A stretch of DNA of 7,218 bases. Origin: Pseudomonadota bacterium (lineage in GTDB: Bacteria > Pseudomonadota > Alphaproteobacteria > Rhizobiales > Beijerinckiaceae). The notes under the pieces are model-generated. The model had not been told where the DNA came from. It saw nothing but the letters and a program-made list of their open reading frames with translations, and did no database searches. Position 1 is the stretch's first letter. Each line of letters opens with the position of its first letter. The stretch spans positions 1 through 7,218 of the forward strand of contig JAEWKL010000903.1 in assembly GCA_023386115.1 (NCBI GenBank). The letters run 5' to 3'. A program made the position numbers and the translations under genes. Of the stretch, positions 1-6,190 are shown in pieces.

Positions 1-265
1 CGGCCCACATCCGCCGCGGCAGCGGCACCGGCGGCAGGAACCCGCCCTTCGCCGCGTGGCCGTCAGGGCCCAGCGTGTCGGCCGCCGGTGTCTCGGGGGC
101 GAGGCACCAGTGCAATGCGAGCGGCGCCTCGCCCTCCTGGACCGGGGCGAGGTGAGGGGCCAGCGTCGCCCGGTACTCGGCGACGAGGCGCGGCGTCACC
201 AGGTCCTCGACCTCCCGGGTGCGGCCGATCCAGCCGCGCAAGTGGTCGATGTCGATCTCGGGCAT
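1..265 (-). CDS. FAS1-like / mesaconyl-C4-CoA hydratase-type dehydratase, N-terminal part (cut by window edge)
   Basis: Translating the minus strand from the ATG at 265 gives 88 uninterrupted codons that run off the window. The protein begins MPEIDIDHLRGWIGRTREVE and later contains LHWCLAPE, GPDGHAAKGGF and LPPVPLPRRMWA. From memory, this order (an LRxWIGRxE opening, a hydrophobic W-C-L segment, then GPDGHxAxGGFLPPVPLPRRMWA) is the N-terminal hot-dog domain of the HTD2/FAS1-like dehydratase family. That family includes mesaconyl-C4-CoA hydratases, and full proteins are about 270-290 residues, so roughly 190 residues lie outside. Such enzymes add or remove water on acyl-CoA thioesters in the cytoplasm; the exact substrate cannot be read from this fragment. 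A GGGGA ribosome site sits about 8 nt before the ATG, which supports this start. The gene diverges from the EF-G-like gene. Confidence 0.85.
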   Translation of the reverse strand, partial: MPEIDIDHLRGWIGRTREVEDLVTPRLVAEYRATLAPHLAPVQEGEAPLALHWCLAPETPAADTLGPDGHAAKGGFLPPVPLPRRMWA

Positions 266-426
266 CGGACGTTCCCCATCAGGCGTGCCTCGCCCGCGCA
301 AGGTCGGGCCGGCCTCCAGCACTCCTATATCGGCTCCCCTTCGCGCCTGCACACCTGCCGCCTGGACCCCGGCCCGGCCCGGTGCTTAACTCCCTGTCAA
401 CAAAGACTAAGGGTGGGAGACGTCAC
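266..426. other. Divergent intergenic spacer between the dehydratase and EF-G-like genes
   Basis: This 161-bp spacer must hold promoters for both divergent genes. It has the GGGGA ribosome site of the dehydratase (about 274-277, minus strand) and the GGGAGA site of the EF-G-like gene (415-420). A minus-strand TTGACA lies at 395-400, but the matching -10 position is GC-only, so no complete sigma-70 promoter can be called. The run of GGCCC units around 370-382 looks like simple GC-rich sequence. I see no convincing gene or operator. Confidence 0.5.
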
Positions 427-429
427 GTG
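411..429 (+). promoter_or_regulatory. Ribosome binding site and GTG start of the EF-G-like gene
   Basis: The GGGAGA at 415-420 lies 6 nt before the GTG at 427. This decides the start: the first P-loop residue then falls at position 12, as is usual for EF-G-type proteins. Confidence 0.7.
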
Positions 430-2457
430 GCTGCGCAGCACAGGTGCATCGCGATCGTCGGTCCGTTCCAGAGCGGCAAGACCGCCCTGCTCGAGGCCAT
501 CCTCCATCGCACCGGCGCGATCGACCGCCCCGGGCGCGCCGGCTCCCGGGTCGGCGACACCTCGTCCGAGGCGCGGGCCCACGGCATGAGCGTGGAGCCG
601 GCCTTCGCCACCACGCGCTTCCTCAATGAGGCCTTCACCTTCGTCGATTGCCCGGGCTCGATCGAGTTCGCCCACGACCTGCGGGCGGTGCTCCCTCCGT
701 GTGACGCCGCGATCGTGGTCTGCGAGGCCGACGAGCGCAAGCTGCCGGCCCTGGAGCTGACCCTGCGCGAGCTCGAGGCCGCCGGCCTCCCCCGCCTCCT
801 CTTCATCAACAAGGCCGAGACCGCCCCGGGCTCGCTCCGCGACGCGCTCGCGCTGCTCCAGCCCGCCTCGCGGGTGCCGCTGCTGATGCGCCAGATCCCC
901 CTCATCGAGGGCGAGACGGCGGTGGGCTTCATCGATCTGGCCCTGGAGCGCGCCTTCATCTGGCGCGAGCAGGCCCAAAGCGAGGTGGTGGCGCTGCCGG
1001 ACGGCGAGCTGCCGCGGGAGAAGGCCGAGCGCTACACGATGCTGGAGCGCCTCGCCGACCACGACGACGCGCTCATGGAAGACCTGATCGCCGAGGTCGA
1101 GCCGCAGGCCGACCGGGTCTTCGCCGACCTCGCCCGCGAGCTGCGCGAGGGCCAGGTCGTGTCGGTGCTGATCGGTTCGGCCGAGCACGGCCACGGCGTC
1201 ACCCGCCTGCTGAAGGCCCTGCGGCACGAGGCGCCGGGCCTCCCCGAGACCCGGGCGCGCCTCGGCGTCGCGGGGGAGGGCGCGCCGCTCGTCCAGGTGA
1301 TGAAGACCCTGCATACCGGCTTCGGCGGCAAGCTCTCGGTCGGGCGGGTCCTGCGCGGGACGGTCCGCGAGGGCGACGCGGTGACGGGTTCGGGCGGCGG
1401 CACCGCCCGGGTGGCGGGCCTGACCCAGCTCGCGGGCGCTGCCGGCAGCCGGGTGCCGGAGGTACTGGCGGGCGAGGGCGCCGGCTTCGCCAAGCGCGAT
1501 CCGATCGCCACCGCCGAGACCCTGGCGACCGGGTCCGAGGCGCCGGCGGCCCTCGCCACCCTGCCGGCGCCCGAGCCGGTCCATGCCGTGGCGCTGCGGG
1601 TCCGCGACCGCAAGGACGACGTGCGCCTCTCGGCGGGGCTGGCGAAGCTCGCCGACGAGGATCCGGCGCTGATCGTCGAGCACCGCGCCGAACTCGGCGA
1701 CCTACGCCTGTCCGGCCAGGGTGAGATGCACCTGCGGGTCGCGGTCGAGCGGCTGGCCTCGCGCTTCGGCATCGGGGTCGAGACCGAACGGGCGCGGGTC
1801 GCCTACCGGGAGACGATCCGCGGCCCGGCCGAGGCGCGGGCGCGGCACAAGAAGCAGACCGGCGGCCACGGCCAGTTCGCCGACGTGGCATTGGCGGTGC
1901 GGCCGCTGCCGCGGGGCGAGGGATTCCTGTTCGAGGACGAGGTGGTGGGCGGCGCGGTGCCGCGGCAATACATCGCGTCCGTCGAGGCCGGCGCCCGCGC
2001 CTTCACCGCCAAGGGGCCGCTCGGCTTTCCGGTGGTCGACCTCGCGGTGACGCTCAAGGACGGGGCGGCGCACGCCGTCGATTCGTCGGACGCCGCCTTC
2101 CAGGCCGCGACGCGGCTCGCCCTCGAGGACGCGCTCGCCAAGGCCGGGCCGGTGCTGCTCGAACCCATCCTGGCCGTCTCGATGGCGGTGCCCAGTGGTG
2201 CCACCGCCCGGGCCACTGGCCTCGTCACCGCCCGCCGCGGCCAGATCCTCGGCTTCGATGCGCGACCCGGCTGGTCCGGCTGGGACGTGGTCGAGGCGCT
2301 GATCCCCGAGGCCGAGATGACCGACCTGATCGTCGAGCTGCGCTCGGCCACTGCCGGCGTCGGCACCTTCACCACCCGCTTCGATCACCGGGCCGAGCTG
2401 ACGGGGCGGGCCGCCGACGCGGTGCTGTCGGGCCAGCCGGTGCGCAAGGCGGGGTAA
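427..2457 (+). CDS. Elongation factor G-like translational GTPase (EF-G paralogue)
   Basis: The product is 676 residues from a GTG start, with a GGGAGA ribosome site 6 nt upstream. The frame stays open back to 88, but that extension would run into the divergent gene and has no family resemblance. The EF-G domain order is visible. The G domain has the P-loop GPFQSGKT (12-19), switch II DCPGS (74-78), NKAE (128-131) and GSA (250-252). Domain II starts near 286, domain III near 386, domain IV carries HKKQTGGHGQFADV (474-487), and domain V runs from about 576 with RRGQI and GTFTTRFDH. True EF-G has DTPGH and NKxD; here the switch II His is Ser, the NKxD Asp is Glu, and the switch I GITI is GMSV. 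This fits the EF-G-like group found beside true EF-G in many alphaproteobacteria, whose role is unclear. It is probably not the housekeeping fusA, which normally lies with rpsL/rpsG/tuf. Confidence 0.92.
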   Translation: MAAQHRCIAIVGPFQSGKTALLEAILHRTGAIDRPGRAGSRVGDTSSEARAHGMSVEPAFATTRFLNEAFTFVDCPGSIEFAHDLRAVLPPCDAAIVVCEADERKLPALELTLRELEAAGLPRLLFINKAETAPGSLRDALALLQPASRVPLLMRQIPLIEGETAVGFIDLALERAFIWREQAQSEVVALPDGELPREKAERYTMLERLADHDDALMEDLIAEVEPQADRVFADLARELREGQVVSVLIGSAEHGHGVTRLLKALRHEAPGLPETRARLGVAGEGAPLVQVMKTLHTGFGGKLSVGRVLRGTVREGDAVTGSGGGTARVAGLTQLAGAAGSRVPEVLAGEGAGFAKRDPIATAETLATGSEAPAALATLPAPEPVHAVALRVRDRKDDVRLSAGLAKLADEDPALIVEHRAELGDLRLSGQGEMHLRVAVERLASRFGIGVETERARVAYRETIRGPAEARARHKKQTGGHGQFADVALAVRPLPRGEGFLFEDEVVGGAVPRQYIASVEAGARAFTAKGPLGFPVVDLAVTLKDGAAHAVDSSDAAFQAATRLALEDALAKAGPVLLEPILAVSMAVPSGATARATGLVTARRGQILGFDARPGWSGWDVVEALIPEAEMTDLIVELRSATAGVGTFTTRFDHRAELTGRAADAVLSGQPVRKAG

Positions 2458-2464
2458 GACCGCC

Positions 2465-2494
2465 GCGCCTTCGAGCGGACCGGTTCGAAGGCGC
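2465..2494. terminator. Inverted repeat between convergent genes, probable two-way terminator
   Basis: GCGCCTTCGA (2465-2474) is perfectly complementary to TCGAAGGCGC (2485-2494), a 10-bp stem around a 10-nt loop. It starts 8 nt after the stop of the EF-G-like gene and lies about 60 nt past the stop of the oppositely oriented CDF gene, where a shared terminator is expected. Neither strand has a clear T-tract after the stem, so it may work with Rho or only as a 3' end-protecting hairpin. Confidence 0.55.
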
Positions 2495-2553
2495 CGGCGA
2501 AGCCAGAACGGGCGTCGGCGCCGATGCCACGGCGCGAGGGTATGAGGGAGGCT

Positions 2554-3585
2554 TCACACCACGTGGTCCGGCGCCAGCGCGCAGGCCGGGCCGCCGGCCA
2601 GCTCGACCTGGAGCGTCACGTGGGCGATGCCGAAGCGGATCCGCAGGGCGGCGGCGCAGTCGTGCAGGAAGGCGTTGCCGGGATGGCCCTCGGGCATCAC
2701 GAGATGGGCGGTGAGCGCCGTCTCGGTGGTGCTCATCGGCCAGACATGGAGGTCGTGGACCTCCGCCACGCCTGGCCGCTCGGCGAGGCAGCGGCGCACC
2801 GCCGCCGGGTCGATGCCCGGCGGTACGGCGTTCAGCGACAGCACGACGCTGTCGCGCAGGAGCCCCCAGGTGCCGGCGACGATCACCGCCACGATGACGA
2901 GGCTGGTCGCTGGGTCGATCCAGGTCCAGCCGGTTCCCATGATGACGAGGCCCGCCGCCACCACGCCCGCCGAGACCGCGGCGTCGGCCAGCATGTGCAG
3001 GTAGGCGCCCCGCACGTTGAGGTCGTCCTTGGCTCCCGAGGCGAACAGCCAGGCGGTGACGCCGTTCACCGCGATGCCGATCAGTGCCACGATCGTCACG
3101 GTGAGCCCGGGGACGGGCGTCGGCTCGCTGAACCGCTGCACCGCCTCCCAGGCGATGGCGCCGACCGCGACCAGCAGGAACACCGCGTTGAAGAGAGCCG
3201 CCAGGATCGAGGACGAGCGCAGCCCGTAGGTGAACCGCGCCGTCGGCTGCCGCTGGCCGAGCGTCGCCGCCGCCCAGGCGACGACGAGGCCGAGCACGTC
3301 CGAGAGGTTGTGGCCGGCATCGGCCAGCAGCGCCACCGAGTCGGTGAGGAACCCGTAGGCGCCCTCGATCAGCACGAAGCCGGTGTTCAGCGCGATGCCG
3401 ATCGCGAAGGCGCGGCCGAAATTCGCCGGGGCGTGGACGTGACCCGGGCCATGATGATGGCCCGCGCCATGGTGGTGGCCCGCGCCATGATGATGGCCCG
3501 GCCCATGAAGATGATTGGCTCCGTGGTTGTGGCCATGGTGATCGTGATCGCCATGCTCGTGCGCGTGGTCGTGATGCTGGCCCAT
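2554..3585 (-). CDS. Cation diffusion facilitator (CDF) metal exporter with His-rich N-terminus
   Basis: The 343-residue protein is an inner-membrane antiporter that should export divalent metal ions such as Zn2+ or Co2+ in exchange for protons. Residues 1-51 hold 23 His, including three GHHHG units. Six hydrophobic segments follow from about 59 to 250. The metal site residues are in place: HNLSD (H92, D96) in TM2 and HMLAD (H197, D201) in TM5, the HD-HD arrangement linked with Zn2+/Co2+ members such as ZitB, CzcD and DmeF. The C-terminal cytoplasmic domain (about 253-330) contains the family signature VHDLHVWPMSTTETALTAHL. The ATG at 3585 is chosen because the His-rich tail starts there; a GTG at 3633 would add 16 unsupported residues. 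The ribosome site before the ATG is weak (AGAGAG). It lies 107 nt downstream of the hydrolase gene on the same strand and may be cotranscribed with it. The exact metal cannot be told. Confidence 0.95.
   Translation of the reverse strand: MGQHHDHAHEHGDHDHHGHNHGANHLHGPGHHHGAGHHHGAGHHHGPGHVHAPANFGRAFAIGIALNTGFVLIEGAYGFLTDSVALLADAGHNLSDVLGLVVAWAAATLGQRQPTARFTYGLRSSSILAALFNAVFLLVAVGAIAWEAVQRFSEPTPVPGLTVTIVALIGIAVNGVTAWLFASGAKDDLNVRGAYLHMLADAAVSAGVVAAGLVIMGTGWTWIDPATSLVIVAVIVAGTWGLLRDSVVLSLNAVPPGIDPAAVRRCLAERPGVAEVHDLHVWPMSTTETALTAHLVMPEGHPGNAFLHDCAAALRIRFGIAHVTLQVELAGGPACALAPDHVV
3449..3520 (-). repeat. 18-bp tandem repeat encoding the GHHHGA/P His clusters of the CDF exporter
   Basis: Three consecutive 18-bp units (3449-3466, 3467-3484, 3485-3502) share the plus-strand pattern CCATGRTGRTGGCCCGSS, and a degenerate fourth follows at 3503-3520. 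In the coding direction each unit encodes a six-residue block with a His triplet flanked by Gly and Ala/Pro. Units 1 and 3 use ATG-ATG where unit 2 uses GTG-GTG on the plus strand, so the changes are synonymous His codon switches (CAT/CAC). This suggests in-frame duplication followed by selection for His. Confidence 0.85.
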
Positions 3586-3692
3586 GCCCGCTCTCTGTCG
3601 CTCGCGCGGGCCGTTTCCAGTCCGCGACCTCACTCCGGCGCGGTAGCTTTAGGGCGGGACCCGCGCCAGGGCGAGCCCCGCGGGACCATGCG
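3586..3692 (-). other. Spacer between hydrolase stop and CDF start
   Basis: This 107-bp spacer holds one weak GC hairpin: CCCGCG at 3660-3665 pairs with CGCGGG at 3679-3684 around a 13-nt loop, just after the hydrolase stop and without a T-tract. It may be a poor terminator or have no function. I find no clear promoter or metal-regulator operator ahead of the CDF gene. Confidence 0.35.
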
Positions 3693-4511
3693 TCACCCGG
3701 CGGCGAGCCGCAGCACCGCCTCGGTCAGCGCACCGTCGGACCGGATCATCTGGTCGAGCACGGTGAAATGGTCGTCGCCGGGCAGCGGCAGCAGGTCGCC
3801 GGGCAGCCCCGTGCCCGCCCAGGCGGCCTGGTAGACCTGCGATTGCCGGCACAGTTCCGGCAGTTCGCTCGCCCCATAGGCCACGGTGAGCGGTCCGGCC
3901 TTTGCCGGCAGGTGCCGGATCGGCGAGAGCGCGACGACCTCGTCCTCGGTGAGGTGGAGCGCGTCGTCGAGGGCGGTGCGCCGGATCGGCGCGAGGTCGA
4001 AGACGCCGCTGAGGGCGAGGCCTGCATCGACCTCCGGGCAGGCCATGGCGAGCGCCGCGAGGTGGCCGCCGGCCGACCAGCCCGAGACGACCAGGCGGGG
4101 CGGGTTCACCTGGGCGCGGAGTCGCGCGAGCGCGGCCGGGATCTCGGCGCAGAGCGCCGTCATCGTCGCCTCGGGGCAGAGGGTGTAGCCGATCATCGCC
4201 ACGTCGAGCCCGCGGGCGAGGGGGCCTTCGGCCAGCGTAGAAAAGCCCTGCTTGTCGTTGCGCTGCCAGTAGCCGCCATGGATGAAGGCCAGCAGCGGCG
4301 CGTGCGGCCGGCCGCAGCGGAACAGGTCGAAACGCTGCCGCGCACCGTCGCCGTATGCGATGTCGAGCTCGTCCGGATGCCTCTCCCGGAACGCGGCGCT
4401 GCGCTCCCGCAGGGCCGCCATGACGGCGCTGCTGCCGGGAACCGCGCCGGAATTGTCGTAGGCCCTGCTCAGGGTCGCGCGGTCCATCCCGCGCCAGTCG
4501 CCGTCCGCCAT
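3693..4511 (-). CDS. Alpha/beta hydrolase, arylformamidase (kynurenine formamidase)-like
   Basis: The 272-residue protein has no signal peptide and is probably cytoplasmic. It shows HGGYW (78-82), the oxyanion-hole motif of the AFMID/arylformamidase branch, then the nucleophile elbow GWSAG with Ser146 (144-148). A probable acid is Glu216 in YGASELPE, and the catalytic His is likely His248 in GDDHFTVLD. The length matches the family. Eukaryotic-type arylformamidases hydrolyse N-formylkynurenine, but bacterial relatives with HGGxW also act on other esters or amides, and the usual bacterial KynB belongs to another fold. No tryptophan-catabolism genes are nearby, so the substrate is open. The ATG at 4511 has a strong GGGAGGA ribosome site 7 nt upstream. 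A terminator separates it from dctA, so it probably has its own promoter, perhaps serving the CDF gene too. Confidence 0.92.
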   Translation of the reverse strand: MADGDWRGMDRATLSRAYDNSGAVPGSSAVMAALRERSAAFRERHPDELDIAYGDGARQRFDLFRCGRPHAPLLAFIHGGYWQRNDKQGFSTLAEGPLARGLDVAMIGYTLCPEATMTALCAEIPAALARLRAQVNPPRLVVSGWSAGGHLAALAMACPEVDAGLALSGVFDLAPIRRTALDDALHLTEDEVVALSPIRHLPAKAGPLTVAYGASELPELCRQSQVYQAAWAGTGLPGDLLPLPGDDHFTVLDQMIRSDGALTEAVLRLAAG

Positions 4512-4544
4512 CGTGGATCCTCCCGGAACGAGACCGGAGGATAG

Positions 4545-4590
4545 AACGAAAACGAGGAAGGGCGGCCCCGCGCCGCGCGCAGGGCCGCCC
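4545..4590 (-). terminator. dctA: Rho-independent terminator of dctA
   Basis: Read in the dctA direction, GGGCGGCCC and GGGCCGCCC arms (plus-strand 4582-4590 and 4560-4568) form a perfect 9-bp GC stem around a 13-nt loop. The stem is followed by a T-rich tail (TTCCTCGTTTTCGTTCT, about 4559 down to 4543). It lies 38 nt past the dctA stop and ends just before the hydrolase start, so it separates the two genes. Confidence 0.8.
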
Positions 4591-4604
4591 CCTCCTTCAG
4601 CCCG

Positions 4605-4616
4605 GGGCCGCGGCCC
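4605..4616. repeat. 12-bp perfect palindrome beside the dctA terminator
   Basis: GGGCCGCGGCCC reads the same on both strands and lies between the dctA stop codon and the terminator stem. Its GGCCGC arms could also pair with the terminator arms, giving an alternative fold of the dctA 3' end. With this base composition it may be chance. Confidence 0.4.
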
Positions 4617-4627
4617 TGGATCGTCGC

Positions 4628-5977
4628 CTACTCGGCGGCCTGGAGAGCCGGGACCGGGACGATCTCGTCGAGCGGCAGCGGGTTGCCATCGAGAGCGGCC
4701 TTCAGGCGGGCCTCGTCGACCTCACCCTCCCAGCGGGCGACCACGATGCAGGCGACCGCGTTGCCGATGAAGTTGGTGAGGGCCCGGCACTCCGACATGA
4801 AGCGGTCGATGCCGAGGATCAGCGCCATGCCGACGACCGGTACGGAGGGGACCACCGCCAGGGTCGCCGCCAGGGTGATGAAGCCTGAGCCGGTGACGCC
4901 CGCCGCGCCCTTCGAGGACAGCATCGCGACGAGGAGCAGCAGGGCCTGCTCGCCGAGGCTGAGGGGCGTGTCCGTCGCCTGGGCGATGAACAGCGCCGCC
5001 ATCGTCATGTAGATGTTGGTGCCGTCGAGGTTGAACGAGTAGCCGGTCGGCACGACGAGGCCGACGACGGGCTTCGAGCAGCCGGCGCGCTCCATCTTCT
5101 CGAGCAGCGAGGGCAGGGCGGACTCGGAGGACGAGGTGCCGAGCACCAGCAGCAGCTCCTCCTTGATGTAGCGGATCAGCTTGACGATCGAGAAGCCGTT
5201 GTAGCGGGCGACCGCGCCGAGCACGAGGAAGACGAAGATCGCCGAGGTCAGGTAGAACGCGCCCACCAGGTAGGCGAGGTTGGCGAGCGAGGCGATGCCG
5301 TACTTGCCGATGGTGAAGGCCATCGCGCCGAAGGCGCCCAGCGGAGCGACCTTCATGATGATGTTGACGACGCCGAAGATCGCCTCGGACAACACCTTGA
5401 TGATGTCGAGCACCGGCTTGCCGCGGTCGCCCAGGAAGGCGAGGCCGAAGCCGAACAGGATCGAGAAGAACAGGACCTGCAGGATCTCGCCGCTCGAGAA
5501 CGCCCCGACCGCGGTGGTCGGGATGATGTTCATCAGGAAGTCGGTGATCGACTGCGTCTTCGCCTTCTCGGCGTACATCGCGATCTGCTTGGGATCGAGC
5601 GACTTCGGGTCGATATGCATGCCTGCGCCTGGCTGGACGAGGTTCGCGATGATCAGCCCGACGATGAGCGCCAGGGTCGAGAAGGTCAGGAAGTAGAGGA
5701 GCGCCTTGCCGCCGACCCGGCCGACCTTCTCCAGGTTGGTCATGCCGGCGATGCCGGAGACCACGGTGAGGAAGATCACCGGGGCGATGATCATCTTGAC
5801 GAGCTTGATGAAGGCGTCGCCGAGCGGCTTCATGTCGGCGCCGAGCTGCGGGTGAAAATGCCCGAGCGCGATGCCGATCGCGACGGCCACCAGCACCTGG
5901 AAGTAGAGGGTCTTGTAGATCGGCTTCGGGGCCGGCGGCGCGTGCGGCGCGGTCAGCGGGGACGGGATCGTAGCCAT
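4628..5977 (-). CDS. dctA: C4-dicarboxylate:cation symporter DctA
   Basis: The 449-residue inner-membrane protein should take up succinate, fumarate and malate with protons or Na+, feeding the TCA cycle. The length is normal for DctA (about 430-450). The DAACS/SLC1-fold signatures are complete and in order: the Ser-rich re-entrant hairpin [10 protein letters not shown] (280-289), the TM7 cation-site segment [13 protein letters not shown] (312-324), the second hairpin [12 protein letters not shown] (355-366), and the substrate-binding TM8 [16 protein letters not shown] (391-406) with its Arg, Asp and Asn residues. Residues 1-20 form a Pro/Ala-rich cytoplasmic tail, longer than in the enteric protein. 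The ATG at 5977 has GGGAGAA about 8 nt upstream. It diverges from dctB, and the spacer carries a sigma-54 promoter facing dctA, so DctB/DctD-dependent induction by dicarboxylates is likely. Confidence 0.97.
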   Translation of the reverse strand: MATIPSPLTAPHAPPAPKPIYKTLYFQVLVAVAIGIALGHFHPQLGADMKPLGDAFIKLVKMIIAPVIFLTVVSGIAGMTNLEKVGRVGGKALLYFLTFSTLALIVGLIIANLVQPGAGMHIDPKSLDPKQIAMYAEKAKTQSITDFLMNIIPTTAVGAFSSGEILQVLFFSILFGFGLAFLGDRGKPVLDIIKVLSEAIFGVVNIIMKVAPLGAFGAMAFTIGKYGIASLANLAYLVGAFYLTSAIFVFLVLGAVARYNGFSIVKLIRYIKEELLLVLGTSSSESALPSLLEKMERAGCSKPVVGLVVPTGYSFNLDGTNIYMTMAALFIAQATDTPLSLGEQALLLLVAMLSSKGAAGVTGSGFITLAATLAVVPSVPVVGMALILGIDRFMSECRALTNFIGNAVACIVVARWEGEVDEARLKAALDGNPLPLDEIVPVPALQAAE

Positions 5978-6076
5978 CGGACGTTCTCCCTTTATGGCTC
6001 GTTGCAGGACGGGCGGCTGGCGCGGAAAGCGATGACGCTCTTGATCTTGGCCTTGCGGCGGGGTGACCTTGGGCTA

Positions 6077-6099
6077 AGCCTGCCGCATACCGGCAGGCT
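6077..6099 (-). promoter_or_regulatory. dctA: Stem-loop at the predicted 5' end of the dctA mRNA
   Basis: AGCCTGCCG (6077-6085) and CGGCAGGCT (6091-6099) form a perfect 9-bp stem with a 5-nt loop. If the sigma-54 element at 6117-6132 is used, transcription starts near 6105-6106, which places this hairpin from about +7 to +29 of the dctA message and about 100 nt before its start codon. It could stabilise the mRNA 5' end, be a protein-binding dyad in DNA, or stop transcripts entering from the other side. The function is inferred. Confidence 0.6.
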
Positions 6100-6116
6100 G
6101 CGGACGGACACGGAAT

Positions 6117-6132
6117 GGCAACCGACGTGCCA
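6117..6132 (-). promoter_or_regulatory. dctA: Sigma-54 (RpoN) promoter of dctA
   Basis: The minus strand reads TGGCACGTCGGTTGCC, which matches the sigma-54 consensus TGGCACG-N4-TTGCW at all but the last position, with the obligatory GG and GC exactly 10 bp apart. It faces dctA; the predicted start near 6105-6106 gives a leader of about 128 nt. Rhizobial dctA is a classic RpoN/DctD-controlled gene, so element and gene agree. Confidence 0.85.
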
Positions 6133-6140
6133 GCCGGGAC

Positions 6141-6190
6141 GAGTTCGAAATTTTTTGTTAAGTACCCGCCAATAAAAGGTTTTTTAGAAT
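6141..6190. other. AT-rich segment between the dctA promoter and candidate activator sites
   Basis: By count 35 of 50 bases are A or T, in a window that is otherwise very GC-rich, with T6 and A4 runs. It lies between the sigma-54 element and the candidate DctD dyads, where DNA bending (for example by IHF) would help looping, and where a dctB promoter is also expected. I find no exact IHF consensus and no convincing -35/-10 pair. Confidence 0.45.

Noticed and set aside
372..400. Minus-strand sigma-70 promoter with TTGACA at 395-400 for the dehydratase
   Set aside because: The -35 hexamer is perfect, but the expected -10 position is entirely G/C.
88..426. N-terminal extension of the EF-G-like gene from GTG 88
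   Set aside because: It would overlap the divergent dehydratase on the opposite strand, has no EF-G resemblance, and the GTG at 427 has a proper ribosome site just before the P-loop.
397..1683. 428-codon minus-strand open frame antisense to the EF-G-like gene
   Set aside because: Long antisense frames are expected in DNA of this GC content; no family motif or ribosome site supports it.
3449..3520. Direct repeats as a CRISPR array or operator series
   Set aside because: The units are contiguous without spacers, in frame, and explained by the His-rich coding sequence.
2524..3834. 436-codon plus-strand open frame
   Set aside because: It is antisense to the CDF gene; its MMMARAM-like repeats are just the reverse of the His-codon repeat, and the minus-strand protein has full CDF motifs.
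6155..6190. Sigma-70 promoter for dctB (TTGTTA or TAGAAT hexamers)
   Set aside because: No -35/-10 pair has acceptable spacing, and a start from TAGAAT (6185-6190) would fall within the dctB ribosome site.
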